Shown here: one piece after another, positions 18,949-26,749 of the stretch
How the letters are laid out: every line of letters starts with the position of its first letter
Numbering within the stretch: the stretch's first letter is position 1
Source: UBA1181 sp045226255
GTDB lineage: Bacteria; Bacteroidota; Bacteroidia; Bacteroidales; Paludibacteraceae
DNA length: 64,000 bases
NCBI GenBank assembly: GCA_045226255.1
Contig: JBGVCG010000020.1
Span: forward strand, 1 to 64,000
Direction: 5' to 3'
The notes under the pieces: model-generated
The model's input: the letters and a program-made list of their open reading frames with translations, nothing else
Database searches by the model: none
Told to the model about the DNA's origin: nothing
Translations under genes and position numbers: made by a program

Positions 18949-20184
18949 CTAATACAAATCCGATTCTTTCACATAACCGAAGTAATATTTTTTTTCGTGT
19001 TTGCTGATGAGGGATAGATTCAACAAATCGGAAGCGTCCGTGATGTCCTTCAGTTCCCCATCCGCATACAGTATCTTAATGCTATCATTCTTAGGCCTGT
19101 ACGTATAGGAGGAGACGGGATGAATCGTCACGAAGTAACGCGCCTCCGCCTCCGTGAGCCCCAGTTTCGAGGCAATACGCTTCGCAAGGTCACGCACCTC
19201 GCTCGCCTGGGGTTTCTTCTCGCGCACCTCTATCTTGAAGAGTTTCCTATTCATCAGATTACGGCACATGGTCGAGAGCACTTTGTCGTCACAAGACGAC
19301 CAAGTCTTCACCGCACTGATGACATCCGAGTCGTCGAACTTCGCGTAATTGGACAATGCCACATCGGAATGGAGGAAATCTTTTCCCGTAATTTTATTCT
19401 CCAGAAAATAGGCGAACTGAGGAGCTGCGAACAGCTTCTTCCCCTTCAAAGTAAGCTCCTTCGCGCGAGCTAACGTCTTGATTAACACTTGTTCAGCGGC
19501 AACCGACGTTTTATGGTAATAAACTTGCCAATACATCATTCTTCTGGCGATAAGGAACTTCTCGACGGAGTAAATTCCCTTCGCCTCAACGACTAATTGG
19601 TCGTCATGCACATTGAGCATCTTAATGATGCGCGCGGCACCCACAGCACCCTCCACGACACCCGTGAAGAAACTGTCGCGTATCAGATAATCCAACCGAT
19701 CCATGTCCAATTGGCTGGAGACAAGTTGGTGGAGGAACTTCTTAGGATACTGGTTCTTGAATATTTGCAATGCCAGATCCAACGCCCCGCCCATCTCCTT
19801 GTTGATATGCTCCATCATCAGCAGAGAAATCTCCTCATGGGAAATCTCCTGCGTCAGCGTATCCTCCAAGACATGGGAAAAGGGCGCATGTCCGATGTCA
19901 TGCAAAAGGATAGCAGCCAAAGCCGCATCCGCCTCCTCGTCCGTGATTTCCTGCCCTCTCGAACGTAATTGGGCGATCGCCTCCTCCATCAGGAACATCG
20001 CCCCGAGGGAGTGCTGGAAACGGGTATGCTGAGCCCCCGGATAGACCAAGTAGCTCATACCCAATTGTTTGATACGCCCTAAGCGTTGGAAATAGGGATG
20101 TTGGATCAAATCATAGTGCAGTTCACTCGGAATCGAGATGAAACCATGCACCGGATCATTGATGATCTTTCTTTTATTGTACAT
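18949..20184 (-). CDS. HD-domain phosphohydrolase (dNTPase/SAMHD1-like)
   Basis: Metal-dependent HD-superfamily protein of 411 residues. It has the ordered HD signature: HTRFQHSLGA (first His), ILLHDIGHAPFSH (His-Asp pair), and a later Asp in SQLDMDRLDYLIRDS. The opening KIINDPVHGFI is typical of the YwfO-like branch related to dGTPases and SAMHD1, so a nucleotide triphosphohydrolase is likely but the substrate is inferred. The gene starts 10 bases after pyrF and is probably cotranscribed with it, which would fit a nucleotide-metabolism role. Confidence 0.88.
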   Translation of the reverse strand: MYNKRKIINDPVHGFISIPSELHYDLIQHPYFQRLGRIKQLGMSYLVYPGAQHTRFQHSLGAMFLMEEAIAQLRSRGQEITDEEADAALAAILLHDIGHAPFSHVLEDTLTQEISHEEISLLMMEHINKEMGGALDLALQIFKNQYPKKFLHQLVSSQLDMDRLDYLIRDSFFTGVVEGAVGAARIIKMLNVHDDQLVVEAKGIYSVEKFLIARRMMYWQVYYHKTSVAAEQVLIKTLARAKELTLKGKKLFAAPQFAYFLENKITGKDFLHSDVALSNYAKFDDSDVISAVKTWSSCDDKVLSTMCRNLMNRKLFKIEVREKKPQASEVRDLAKRIASKLGLTEAEARYFVTIHPVSSYTYRPKNDSIKILYADGELKDITDASDLLNLSLISKHEKKYYFGYVKESDLY

Positions 20185-20194
20185 TCCTAACGGA

Positions 20195-21031
20195 TTATTC
20201 CAAAGACTTCAGGAACTCGCTCATCTGTTGCTGCACCTTCTTCGCCTCGGCTGCCGCAGCTTGTGCATAGTCTTCACCGTTGGAGGCGTAGAGAATTGCG
20301 CGCGAAGAGTTCACCAAAAGTCCGCACTGCTTGTTCATGCCATGCTTAACGACGTCAGCCAGACTTCCTCCCTGTGCGCCAATGCCTGGCACCAATAGGA
20401 AATGGTTCGGAATGATCTTACGGATATCCGCCAACATCTCCGCCTTCGTGGCGCCGACCACATACATCATGTTATCCTCATTACCCCACTTCAAAGAGGT
20501 CTTCAAGACTTTCTCGAAAAGGCGGTCACCCGTCTCCTTGTCCTCCATGAACTGGAAATCAAACGCACCCTTGTTAGAGGTGAGCGCCAACAATGTGACC
20601 CATTTGTTTTCGTAAGTAAGGAAAGGAGAAACAGAATCCTCTCCCATATATGGAGCCACCGTCACGGAATCGAAATCCAATGCTCCGAAGAAAGTCCTCG
20701 CATACATCGTGGAGGTGTTTCCGATATCCCCGCGCTTAGCATCGGCGATCAAGAATTGGTCAGGGTACTTCTCTCGGATATAGTCGACCGTACGCTCCAA
20801 CACGTCCCATCCCTGCAACCCGAGGCTCTCATAGAATGCCAAATTAGGTTTATATGCCACACAATATTCGGCTGTGGCATCGATAATGGACTTGTTGAAC
20901 TCGAAAATAGGGTCCAAATCACCTTCCCTGTCGAACAGGAACTCCGGAATCTTATTCACGTCCGTATCCAATCCCACGCAAAGGAAAGACCTCTTGCGCA
21001 TGATGTTCTCAAACAATTCTTCTCTTGTCAT
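20195..21031 (-). CDS. pyrF: Orotidine 5'-phosphate decarboxylase
   Basis: Last step of de novo UMP synthesis (OMP to UMP plus CO2). 278 residues, the long (subfamily 2) bacterial form. Active-site sequence FLIADAKRGDIGNT contains the catalytic Asp-Lys-Asp cluster; SFLCVGLDTD near the N-terminus and LLVPGIGAQGG near the C-terminus bind the substrate base and phosphate. A promoter-like pair lies upstream at 21082-21112, and the HD gene follows 10 bases downstream. Confidence 0.96.
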   Translation of the reverse strand: MTREELFENIMRKRSFLCVGLDTDVNKIPEFLFDREGDLDPIFEFNKSIIDATAEYCVAYKPNLAFYESLGLQGWDVLERTVDYIREKYPDQFLIADAKRGDIGNTSTMYARTFFGALDFDSVTVAPYMGEDSVSPFLTYENKWVTLLALTSNKGAFDFQFMEDKETGDRLFEKVLKTSLKWGNEDNMMYVVGATKAEMLADIRKIIPNHFLLVPGIGAQGGSLADVVKHGMNKQCGLLVNSSRAILYASNGEDYAQAAAAEAKKVQQQMSEFLKSLE

Positions 21032-21081
21032 CTTTATCTTGCTTTTTCTTTATAATTAGCTTGTTTTTACCGTTCACTCCG

Positions 21082-21112
21082 CAAAATTAAGGCTTATTCT
21101 CGAAATTACAAT
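21082..21112 (-). promoter_or_regulatory. Candidate pyrF promoter
   Basis: On the minus strand ATTG (21112-21109), a 19-base spacer and TAATTTTG (21089-21082), a full TAnnTTTG match, about 50 bases before the pyrF ATG. Confidence 0.55.
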
Positions 21113-21251
21113 TGGTGCGTTCCCTAAATTAACTTTTAGACACCCCATGGCGAGAGCTAACACATCACAATAGGACGACAAAGAGACATCGATTTAATGT
21201 TTTTTAAGTCTATTCGTTCCAGACACCCTACTCTTTCACATTGGAATCCCT

Positions 21252-21259
21252 TATTTTTG
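21252..21259 (+). promoter_or_regulatory. Candidate -7 element for the DUF2147 gene
   Basis: TATTTTTG, matching TAnnTTTG, 26 bases before the chosen ATG at 21286. It also argues against starting translation further upstream. Confidence 0.45.
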
Positions 21260-21285
21260 TATCTAAGAAAACAAACTCATACTCA

Positions 21286-21738
21286 ATGGATATGACGAAA
21301 CAAATTCTCACAACATTGGTATGCCTCTTTGCGATGGTCATACCTTCCGTTGCCCAAAACTTTGCGGGCGACAAAATCATTGGCATATACTGGGTAGAAC
21401 AAGACGGGGACAAATCCAAGGTGCGATTCACCAAAACGGGCCCTAACAGCTACAAAGCGCAGATCTTCTGGTTAGAGAAGGAGAAAGACGAAAAGGGAAA
21501 CATCCGCACAGACCTAAAAAACCCGGACAAAGCGAAAAGACAAACGCCCGCCAGCAAAATCGTCCTGATCGAAAAGGTTTCCTACAAAGACGGGAAATGG
21601 ACGGACGGAGAGATTTATGACCCCACCAGAGGCAAATCCTTCACGGTCAACATCTGGTTCGACAACGCCAAAACGCTCTGCGTGAAAGGCTCGTTCGGAC
21701 CATTCAGCGAAAAAGTGTACTGGAAGAAACTGGAATAG
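21286..21738 (+). CDS. Secreted DUF2147 family protein
   Basis: Small exported protein of 150 residues. A signal peptide (MTKQILTTLVCLFAMVIPSVAQ) is followed by a DUF2147 domain with the family's marks: G.YWVEQDGDKSKVRF, AQIFWLEKEKD, the DLKNPD turn, KDGKWTDGEIYDPTRGKSF, and the C-terminal KGSFGPFSEKVYWKKL. The function is unknown. Alternative ATG at 21292. It stands alone between the divergent pyrF promoter region and groES. Confidence 0.82.
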   Translation: MDMTKQILTTLVCLFAMVIPSVAQNFAGDKIIGIYWVEQDGDKSKVRFTKTGPNSYKAQIFWLEKEKDEKGNIRTDLKNPDKAKRQTPASKIVLIEKVSYKDGKWTDGEIYDPTRGKSFTVNIWFDNAKTLCVKGSFGPFSEKVYWKKLE

Positions 21739-21756
21739 GCCGAGAATCGGTGGTTT

Positions 21757-21793
21757 CATTTACTATTTACCATTTTACGATTTAACCATTTTC
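21757..21793. repeat. Short periodic AT-rich array, inverted relative to 25345-25381
   Basis: Units such as TTTACTA, TTTACCA, TTTTACGA and TTTAACCA recur every 7-8 bases. The reverse complement closely resembles the array at 25345-25381. Confidence 0.6.
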
Positions 21794-21847
21794 AATTGGA
21801 AATAAATTTTCCGCGAGTACGAAACGACACGTCCGATAACAGTGACG

Positions 21848-21880
21848 AGGAGACATCCAATACGGTTGCCTCCTTTTTTT
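21848..21880 (+). terminator. Probable terminator of the DUF2147 gene
   Basis: AGGAGACA (21848-21855) pairs with TGCCTCCT (21867-21874), with one mismatch, followed by six further T. It lies about 110 bases after the stop codon. Confidence 0.5.
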
Positions 21881-22062
21881 CGCACATGCCACCCCACTCT
21901 GCCAAATTGACACACCCTAAAGGAAAACATCTGCCACAGTTTACCCATTTTGTCAGCAAAGCAACGCAAACAATACTTTGGCACAGATTATGATAAGAAT
22001 TAAGTGGGACGCATAGGATGCGTCAGAGCATTAATATAAACAAACTAAAAAATATAATTATC

Positions 22063-22332
22063 ATGAACATTAAACCATTGGCAGACAGAGTTTTGGTAAA
22101 ACCAGCTGCAGCAGAAGAGAAAACGGCAAGTGGAATCATCATTCCAGACTCCGCGAAAGAGAAACCTTTGAGAGGCGAAATCCTTGCCATCGGAAATGGC
22201 ACGAAAGACGAAGAGATGGTCGTGAAGGTCGGCGACACCGTATTGTACGGCAAGTACGCTGGTACTGAATTGGAATTGGACGGTGAGAAATACCTCATCA
22301 TGCGCCAAAGCGACATCCTCGCAATCATCTAA
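22063..22332 (+). CDS. groS: Co-chaperonin GroES
   Basis: Heptameric lid of the GroEL chaperonin. 89 residues from the ATG at 22063 (MNIKPLADRVLVKP); in-frame sequence further upstream is rejected because the GroES fold begins here. Present are the mobile-loop region AAAEEKTASGIIIPDSAKEKP and the GDTVLYGKYAGTELELDGEKYLIMRQSDILAI core. groEL follows 45 bases downstream, so the two form the usual operon. Confidence 0.97.
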   Translation: MNIKPLADRVLVKPAAAEEKTASGIIIPDSAKEKPLRGEILAIGNGTKDEEMVVKVGDTVLYGKYAGTELELDGEKYLIMRQSDILAII

Positions 22333-22377
22333 TATTTTCATTAAAACTATCATTATCAACTATTAAGACTTACAAAC

Positions 22378-24015
22378 ATGGCTAAAGAAATAAAATTCGA
22401 TACAGATGCCCGCGACCTTTTGAAGAAAGGTGTGGACGAATTGGCAAACGCAGTGAAAGTAACCCTCGGTCCTAAGGGTCGTAACGTAATCATCGAGAAG
22501 AAATTCGGTGCGCCACACATCACGAAAGATGGTGTATCGGTCGCTAAAGAGATCGAATTGGCGGATCCATACGAGAACATGGGTGCGCAGATCGTGAAGG
22601 AAGTTGCCTCTAAGACAGGTGACGACGCAGGTGACGGTACAACTACCGCTACTGTCTTGGCTCAGTCCATCATCAACGTAGGTTTGAAGAACGTTGCAGC
22701 CGGCGCTAACCCAATGGATTTGAAGAGAGGTATCGACAAAGCGGTAGCTAAAGTGGTCGAGAGCATCAAGAAACAAGCCAAGGAAGTGGATGACGACTTC
22801 AGCAAAATCGAGCAAGTGGCTACCATCTCTGCCAACAACGATACGGAGATCGGTAAATTGATCGCCGACGCCATGGCTAAGGTGAAGAAAGAGGGCGTCA
22901 TCACGGTAGAAGAGGCCAAGGGTATGGACACTACGGTAGAAGTTGTTGAAGGTATGCAATTCGACCGTGGTTACTTGTCTCCTTACTTCGTGACCAACAC
23001 GGAGAAAATGGAGGTTGAGTTCGAGAACCCATACATCCTCATCCACGACAAGAAGATCTCTTCTTTGAAGGATATCCTCCCTATTTTGGAGGCCACCGCA
23101 CAGTCTGGCCGTCCTTTGTTGATCATCGCAGAGGACATCGACGGTGAGGCATTGACCACTTTGGTAGTCAACAGATTGAGAGGCGCCTTGAAGATCGCTG
23201 CCGTGAAGGCTCCAGGATTCGGCGACCGTCGTAAGGAGATGTTGGAGGATATCGCCATCTTGACGGGCAGTATCGTTATCTCTGAAGAGAAGGGCATCAA
23301 GTTGGAGAGCGCAACCATCGATTTGTTGGGTAAGGCTGAGAAGGTTACCATCAACAAGGATAACACCACTATCGTAAACGGTGCGGGCGCAAAAGAGAAC
23401 ATCGCTGAGCGCGTGAACCAAATCAAGGCACAGATCGAGACGACTAAGTCTAGCTACGACAAAGAGAAGCTCCAAGAGCGTCTGGCCAAGTTGGCTGGCG
23501 GTGTAGCTGTGCTCTACGTAGGTGCTCCATCTGAAGTAGAGATGAAGGAGAAGAAAGACCGCGTGGACGACGCATTGTGCTCTACTCGTGCGGCTATCGA
23601 GGAAGGTATCGTCCCTGGTGGTGGTGTGACTTACATCCGCGCCATCGACTCATTGGAGGGCTTGAAGGGTGAGACCCAAGACGAGACCACTGGTATCGAG
23701 ATCATCAAGCGCGCCATCGAGGAGCCTCTTCGCCAAATCATCGCCAACGCTGGCAAAGAGGGCGCTGTATACGTGCAGAAAGTGAAGGAAGGCAAGGACG
23801 ACTTCGGTTACAACGCTCGTACCGACAAGTTCGAGAACTTCTTCAAGGCGGGCGTCATCGACCCTGCCAAGGTTACGCGTGTGGCTTTGGAGAACGCTGC
23901 TTCCATCGCAGGCATGATGTTGACCACCGAATGTGTGATCGCGGAGAAGAAGGACGACAAGGCCGCTGCTCCTGCAATGCCTCCTATGGGGGGCGGAATG
24001 GGCGGAATGATGTAA
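22378..24015 (+). CDS. groL: Chaperonin GroEL
   Basis: 60-kDa chaperonin subunit that encloses and refolds client proteins with ATP and GroES. 545 residues, full length. It has KVTLGPKGRNVIIEKKFG with the nucleotide-binding region, DGTTTATVLAQ, the apical domain with LRGALKIAAVKAPGFGDRRK, GGGVTYIRA, and the C-terminal Gly-Gly-Met tail (MPPMGGGMGGMM). Codon usage is strongly biased towards a small codon set compared with neighbours, as expected for a highly expressed gene. A terminator follows directly. Confidence 0.98.
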   Translation: MAKEIKFDTDARDLLKKGVDELANAVKVTLGPKGRNVIIEKKFGAPHITKDGVSVAKEIELADPYENMGAQIVKEVASKTGDDAGDGTTTATVLAQSIINVGLKNVAAGANPMDLKRGIDKAVAKVVESIKKQAKEVDDDFSKIEQVATISANNDTEIGKLIADAMAKVKKEGVITVEEAKGMDTTVEVVEGMQFDRGYLSPYFVTNTEKMEVEFENPYILIHDKKISSLKDILPILEATAQSGRPLLIIAEDIDGEALTTLVVNRLRGALKIAAVKAPGFGDRRKEMLEDIAILTGSIVISEEKGIKLESATIDLLGKAEKVTINKDNTTIVNGAGAKENIAERVNQIKAQIETTKSSYDKEKLQERLAKLAGGVAVLYVGAPSEVEMKEKKDRVDDALCSTRAAIEEGIVPGGGVTYIRAIDSLEGLKGETQDETTGIEIIKRAIEEPLRQIIANAGKEGAVYVQKVKEGKDDFGYNARTDKFENFFKAGVIDPAKVTRVALENAASIAGMMLTTECVIAEKKDDKAAAPAMPPMGGGMGGMM

Positions 24016-24036
24016 TCCACCATATATACTAACGGG

Positions 24037-24066
24037 AAAGGGTCGTCCGAATGGATGGCCCTTTTT
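24037..24066 (+). terminator. groESL terminator
   Basis: AAAGGGTCGTCC (24037-24048) pairs with GGATGGCCCTTT (24053-24064) around a GAAT loop, with two wobbles, ending in a T-run. Confidence 0.8.
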
Positions 24067-24090
24067 CGTTTCATACATGCAACTGATAAA

Positions 24091-24120
24091 TTAAGAGTTA
24101 AGAATTAAGAGTTAAGAGTT
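24091..24120. repeat. Heptamer array TTAAGA(G/A), four units
   Basis: TTAAGAG, TTAAGAA, TTAAGAG, TTAAGAG, then TT. It is in inverted orientation to the array at 25195-25229, and the pair brackets the lipoprotein gene at 24170-25165. Confidence 0.85.
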
Positions 24121-24128
24121 TATTTTTT

Positions 24129-24136
24129 TATATTTG
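24129..24136 (+). promoter_or_regulatory. Candidate -7 element for the lipoprotein at 24170
   Basis: TATATTTG, an exact TAnnTTTG match, 33 bases before the chosen ATG. Confidence 0.45.
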
Positions 24137-24169
24137 GGAATGTTGTTTAACTCTTTCATGGCAAATCAT

Positions 24170-25165
24170 ATGGACAAAATCACCCGCCTACTATTCTGCG
24201 GCATATTCCTCCTCGCTTACGCCTGCCAAAACAAGGGGGCAGTAAATGAAGGCGTACCCCAATCCAAAGTGGCCTCGACCCGCACGGTGCAAGTCGATTC
24301 AGCGACCATCGACACATCCTTAGCGGCGAAGAACCAAGAAGAGGAATACGAGTTTGAATATACGGAGGATACCAACACAACAGACGAAGACCCCTTCGCA
24401 GGCACACCCGTCACGGAAAGGAGGGAGCAACACACCCAATTCGACTCGACCTACAAATCCATCCATATCTTCGTGGCCCTTTGCGACAATGCAAATCAAG
24501 GGATCGTAAAAGTTCCCGCAAGCATAGGGAACGGACAAAAACCTTCCACCAATCTCTACTGGGGATGCGGCTATGGAATAAAAACCTTCTTCAAGAAAAG
24601 TGCGGAATGGAAACTACTGAAAACCATGACCCTTAACGACACGATTATGGAGAGGCTCGTGTTCAAACACACCAGCCAGAACTTTTACCTGGTGGCAGAC
24701 GCCTACAACGGGAAGTACATCGCGCAATGCATCTCCGACTTCCTTTCCAGTGCGTGCGGAAGGTGGAAAGACACCGTCCACGTCAGCGACAATCGTACGA
24801 TCGGATGCTGCGGGAACTCACAATTAGTGAGTTACATCGGTCATGACGGTTTGATGGAGCACATTCTAAACGACAGATTTACCAACACGGACGGAAAGAA
24901 ACGTGATGCGATCATCCTCGCCTGCACAAGCAGGTCATACTTCTCCCCCTATTTGGAGCCGGCCAACGTCAACCCGATAGTTTGGACACGACATTTCATG
25001 GCGCCCGAAGCCTACACGATCCACGACGCCCTCACAGGCTATGTCAAAGGGGAGTCTAACCAAGAAATACTGGAGAGAGCCATCAACGCCTATGCCACCT
25101 ATCAGAAGTGTGGCACCAAGGGAGCCAAGAACATCCTCGTAACCGGCGGACTCAACGAGGAATAG
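24170..25165 (+). CDS. Conserved hypothetical lipoprotein
   Basis: 331 residues from the ATG at 24170 (MDKITRLLFCGIFLLAYAC), giving a lipoprotein-like signal with Cys19; an ATG at 24158 is also possible. After an acidic, low-complexity linker (about 25-90) comes a domain with NLYWGCGYGIKTFF, ERLVFKH, FYLVADAYNGKYI, YIGHDGLMEHIL, AIILACTSRSYFSPYL and TRHFMAPEAYTIHDAL, ending GAKNILVTGG. I recognise this pattern as a widely distributed conserved protein of unknown function, but I cannot name a characterised member. The DAY, GHDGLM and CTSRSYF motifs could be active-site elements, which is inference. It is bracketed by inverted heptamer arrays and is monocistronic. Confidence 0.7.
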   Translation: MDKITRLLFCGIFLLAYACQNKGAVNEGVPQSKVASTRTVQVDSATIDTSLAAKNQEEEYEFEYTEDTNTTDEDPFAGTPVTERREQHTQFDSTYKSIHIFVALCDNANQGIVKVPASIGNGQKPSTNLYWGCGYGIKTFFKKSAEWKLLKTMTLNDTIMERLVFKHTSQNFYLVADAYNGKYIAQCISDFLSSACGRWKDTVHVSDNRTIGCCGNSQLVSYIGHDGLMEHILNDRFTNTDGKKRDAIILACTSRSYFSPYLEPANVNPIVWTRHFMAPEAYTIHDALTGYVKGESNQEILERAINAYATYQKCGTKGAKNILVTGGLNEE

Positions 25166-25194
25166 CCCCCCCACCATCAACAAGGATAATAATT

Positions 25195-25229
25195 CTTAAT
25201 TCTTAACTCTTAACTCTTAACTCTTAATT
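25195..25229. repeat. Heptamer array CTTAA(C/T)T, five units
   Basis: CTTAATT, CTTAACT three times, CTTAATT, then a T-run. It is the inverted partner of 24091-24120. Confidence 0.85.
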
Positions 25230-25344
25230 TTTTTGTTCTGCCTCCACACACAGCTCCTTCATATAGAAGAGGCAGAGGAGTACCATTTCTCTCGGGGGAA
25301 AAAGCTCACGGAGTTTGATGCGAAATGATCGCATCGACACTAAT

Positions 25345-25381
25345 TGTAAATAGTAAAATGTAAATCGTTAAATAGTAAATG
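25345..25381. repeat. Periodic array of GTAAAT units
   Basis: TGTAAAT, AGTAAAA, TGTAAAT, CGTTAAAT, AGTAAAT: a 7-8-base period. Related in inverse orientation to 21757-21793. Confidence 0.65.
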
Positions 25382-25468
25382 CGCTATATCTAATACGATA
25401 AATGAAACCACCGTGGCTTCCGCAAGAAAAATTTAAACACTCATATCACAAAAAGCAATTAGAATTAC

Positions 25469-25476
25469 TATCTTTG
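25469..25476 (+). promoter_or_regulatory. Candidate -7 element for the aminotransferase operon
   Basis: TATCTTTG, an exact TAnnTTTG match, 68 bases before the ATG at 25544. No good -33 TTTG is seen. Confidence 0.5.
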
Positions 25477-25543
25477 CGCTTCTGAAGGAGAAGGATTGAA
25501 ATCCTTCGATGACGAATGAGTAAACTAGTAATATTTAGATAAT

Positions 25544-26743
25544 ATGCCACAGACATCGAACCGAGGTCAGATTATGCCGGAGTCACCAATCAGGAAGTTA
25601 GTTCCTCTGGCCGACAAAGCGAAAGAGAGAGGCGTAAAAGTGTACCATCTCAACATCGGACAACCCGATTTGAAAACACCACAAATTGCGCTTGACACGC
25701 TGAAGAAGATTGACCGGAAGATCCTTGAGTATAGTCCAAGTAACGGATTCAAGAGTCTTCGTCTCAAATTGGCTGAATACTATAAGAAATTCAACATAGA
25801 TGTTGACGAGAAGGACATCATCATCACCAGTGGTGGTTCGGAAGCGGTGAACTTCGCCTTCATGTCCTGCTTGGATCCAGGCGACGAGATCATCGTGCCG
25901 GAGCCTGCCTACGCCAACTACACAGCCTTCGCGATCGGTGCAGGAGCTGTTGTCAAACCAATTGTATCGACCATAGAGGAAGGTTTCGCCCTGCCACACA
26001 TCGAGCGGTTCGAGGAGATGATCACCCCTAAGACCAAGGGTATCCTGATCTGTAACCCGAACAACCCGACGGGCTATCTCTACAATCAGAAGGAGATGAA
26101 CAAGATCCGCGATCTCGTCAAGAAATATGATTTATACCTATTCTCCGACGAAGTATACCGCGAATTCTGCTACACGGGTGCGCCATACATCTCAGCTTTC
26201 CATCTGAAAGGCATCGAAGAAAATATTATATTATTCGACTCTGTATCAAAGCGTTATAGCGAGTGTGGAATCCGTATCGGAGCCCTCGTGACCAAAAACG
26301 AAGCGGTAAGGAAGGCCGTGATGAAGTTCTGCCAAGCCAGACTGAGTCCGCCGCTAATCGGACAGATCGTAGCGGAGGCTTCCATGGACACGCCAGAGGA
26401 ATATATGCTGGAGATGTACAACGAATACGTGGAACGACGCAAATACCTGATCGACGGGCTCAACCGTATTCCAGGCGTTTACACGCCTATCCCGATGGGT
26501 GCCTTCTACACCGTGGCAAGACTGCCAATCGACGACTGCGACAAGTTCTGCGCATGGTTGCTGAACGAGTTCGAATATGAGGGCCAAACCGTGATGATGG
26601 CTCCGGCGACAGGCTTCTACACCGAGAAAGACAAGGGAAAGAACGAGGTCCGCGTCGCTTACGTGTTGGAAAAAGAAGAGTTAGCAAAGGCATTGAACGT
26701 ATTAAAGAAAGCATTGGAAGTTTATCCAGGTCGAACTATCTAA
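25544..26743 (+). CDS. aspC: Class I/II pyridoxal-phosphate aminotransferase (AspC-like)
   Basis: PLP-dependent aminotransferase of fold type I, 399 residues, probably acting on aspartate or related amino acids. Visible: NIGQPDLKTP (substrate-binding loop), ITSGGSEAVNFAF (PLP phosphate), ICNPNNPTGYL (PLP-stacking Asn), LFSDEVYREF (PLP-contacting Asp) and SVSKRYSECGIRIG with the Schiff-base Lys. Specificity is inferred from family resemblance only. It is the first gene of a tight operon with a LolC/E-type permease (6 bases on), tgt and an LptF/G-type permease. Confidence 0.9.
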   Translation: MPQTSNRGQIMPESPIRKLVPLADKAKERGVKVYHLNIGQPDLKTPQIALDTLKKIDRKILEYSPSNGFKSLRLKLAEYYKKFNIDVDEKDIIITSGGSEAVNFAFMSCLDPGDEIIVPEPAYANYTAFAIGAGAVVKPIVSTIEEGFALPHIERFEEMITPKTKGILICNPNNPTGYLYNQKEMNKIRDLVKKYDLYLFSDEVYREFCYTGAPYISAFHLKGIEENIILFDSVSKRYSECGIRIGALVTKNEAVRKAVMKFCQARLSPPLIGQIVAEASMDTPEEYMLEMYNEYVERRKYLIDGLNRIPGVYTPIPMGAFYTVARLPIDDCDKFCAWLLNEFEYEGQTVMMAPATGFYTEKDKGKNEVRVAYVLEKEELAKALNVLKKALEVYPGRTI

Positions 26744-26749
26744 CATGGC

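Larger units (their letters stand above)
21739..22062. other. Intergenic region upstream of groES
   Basis: It holds a 7-8-base periodic array (21757-21793), a probable terminator (21848-21880), and a TTGGCACA...ATGAT element (21978-21994) whose role is unclear. No CIRCE (HrcA) operator and no clear TAnnTTTG motif were found before groES. Confidence 0.6.
25166..25543. other. Intergenic region with two periodic arrays and the aminotransferase promoter
   Basis: It contains the CTTAACT heptamer array (25195-25229), the GTAAAT array (25345-25381) and the -7 element 25469-25476. No gene is seen. Confidence 0.65.

Noticed and set aside
21961..22062. CIRCE/HrcA operator before groES
   Set aside because: No TTAGCACTC-N9-GAGTGCTAA or close variant is present in the interval.
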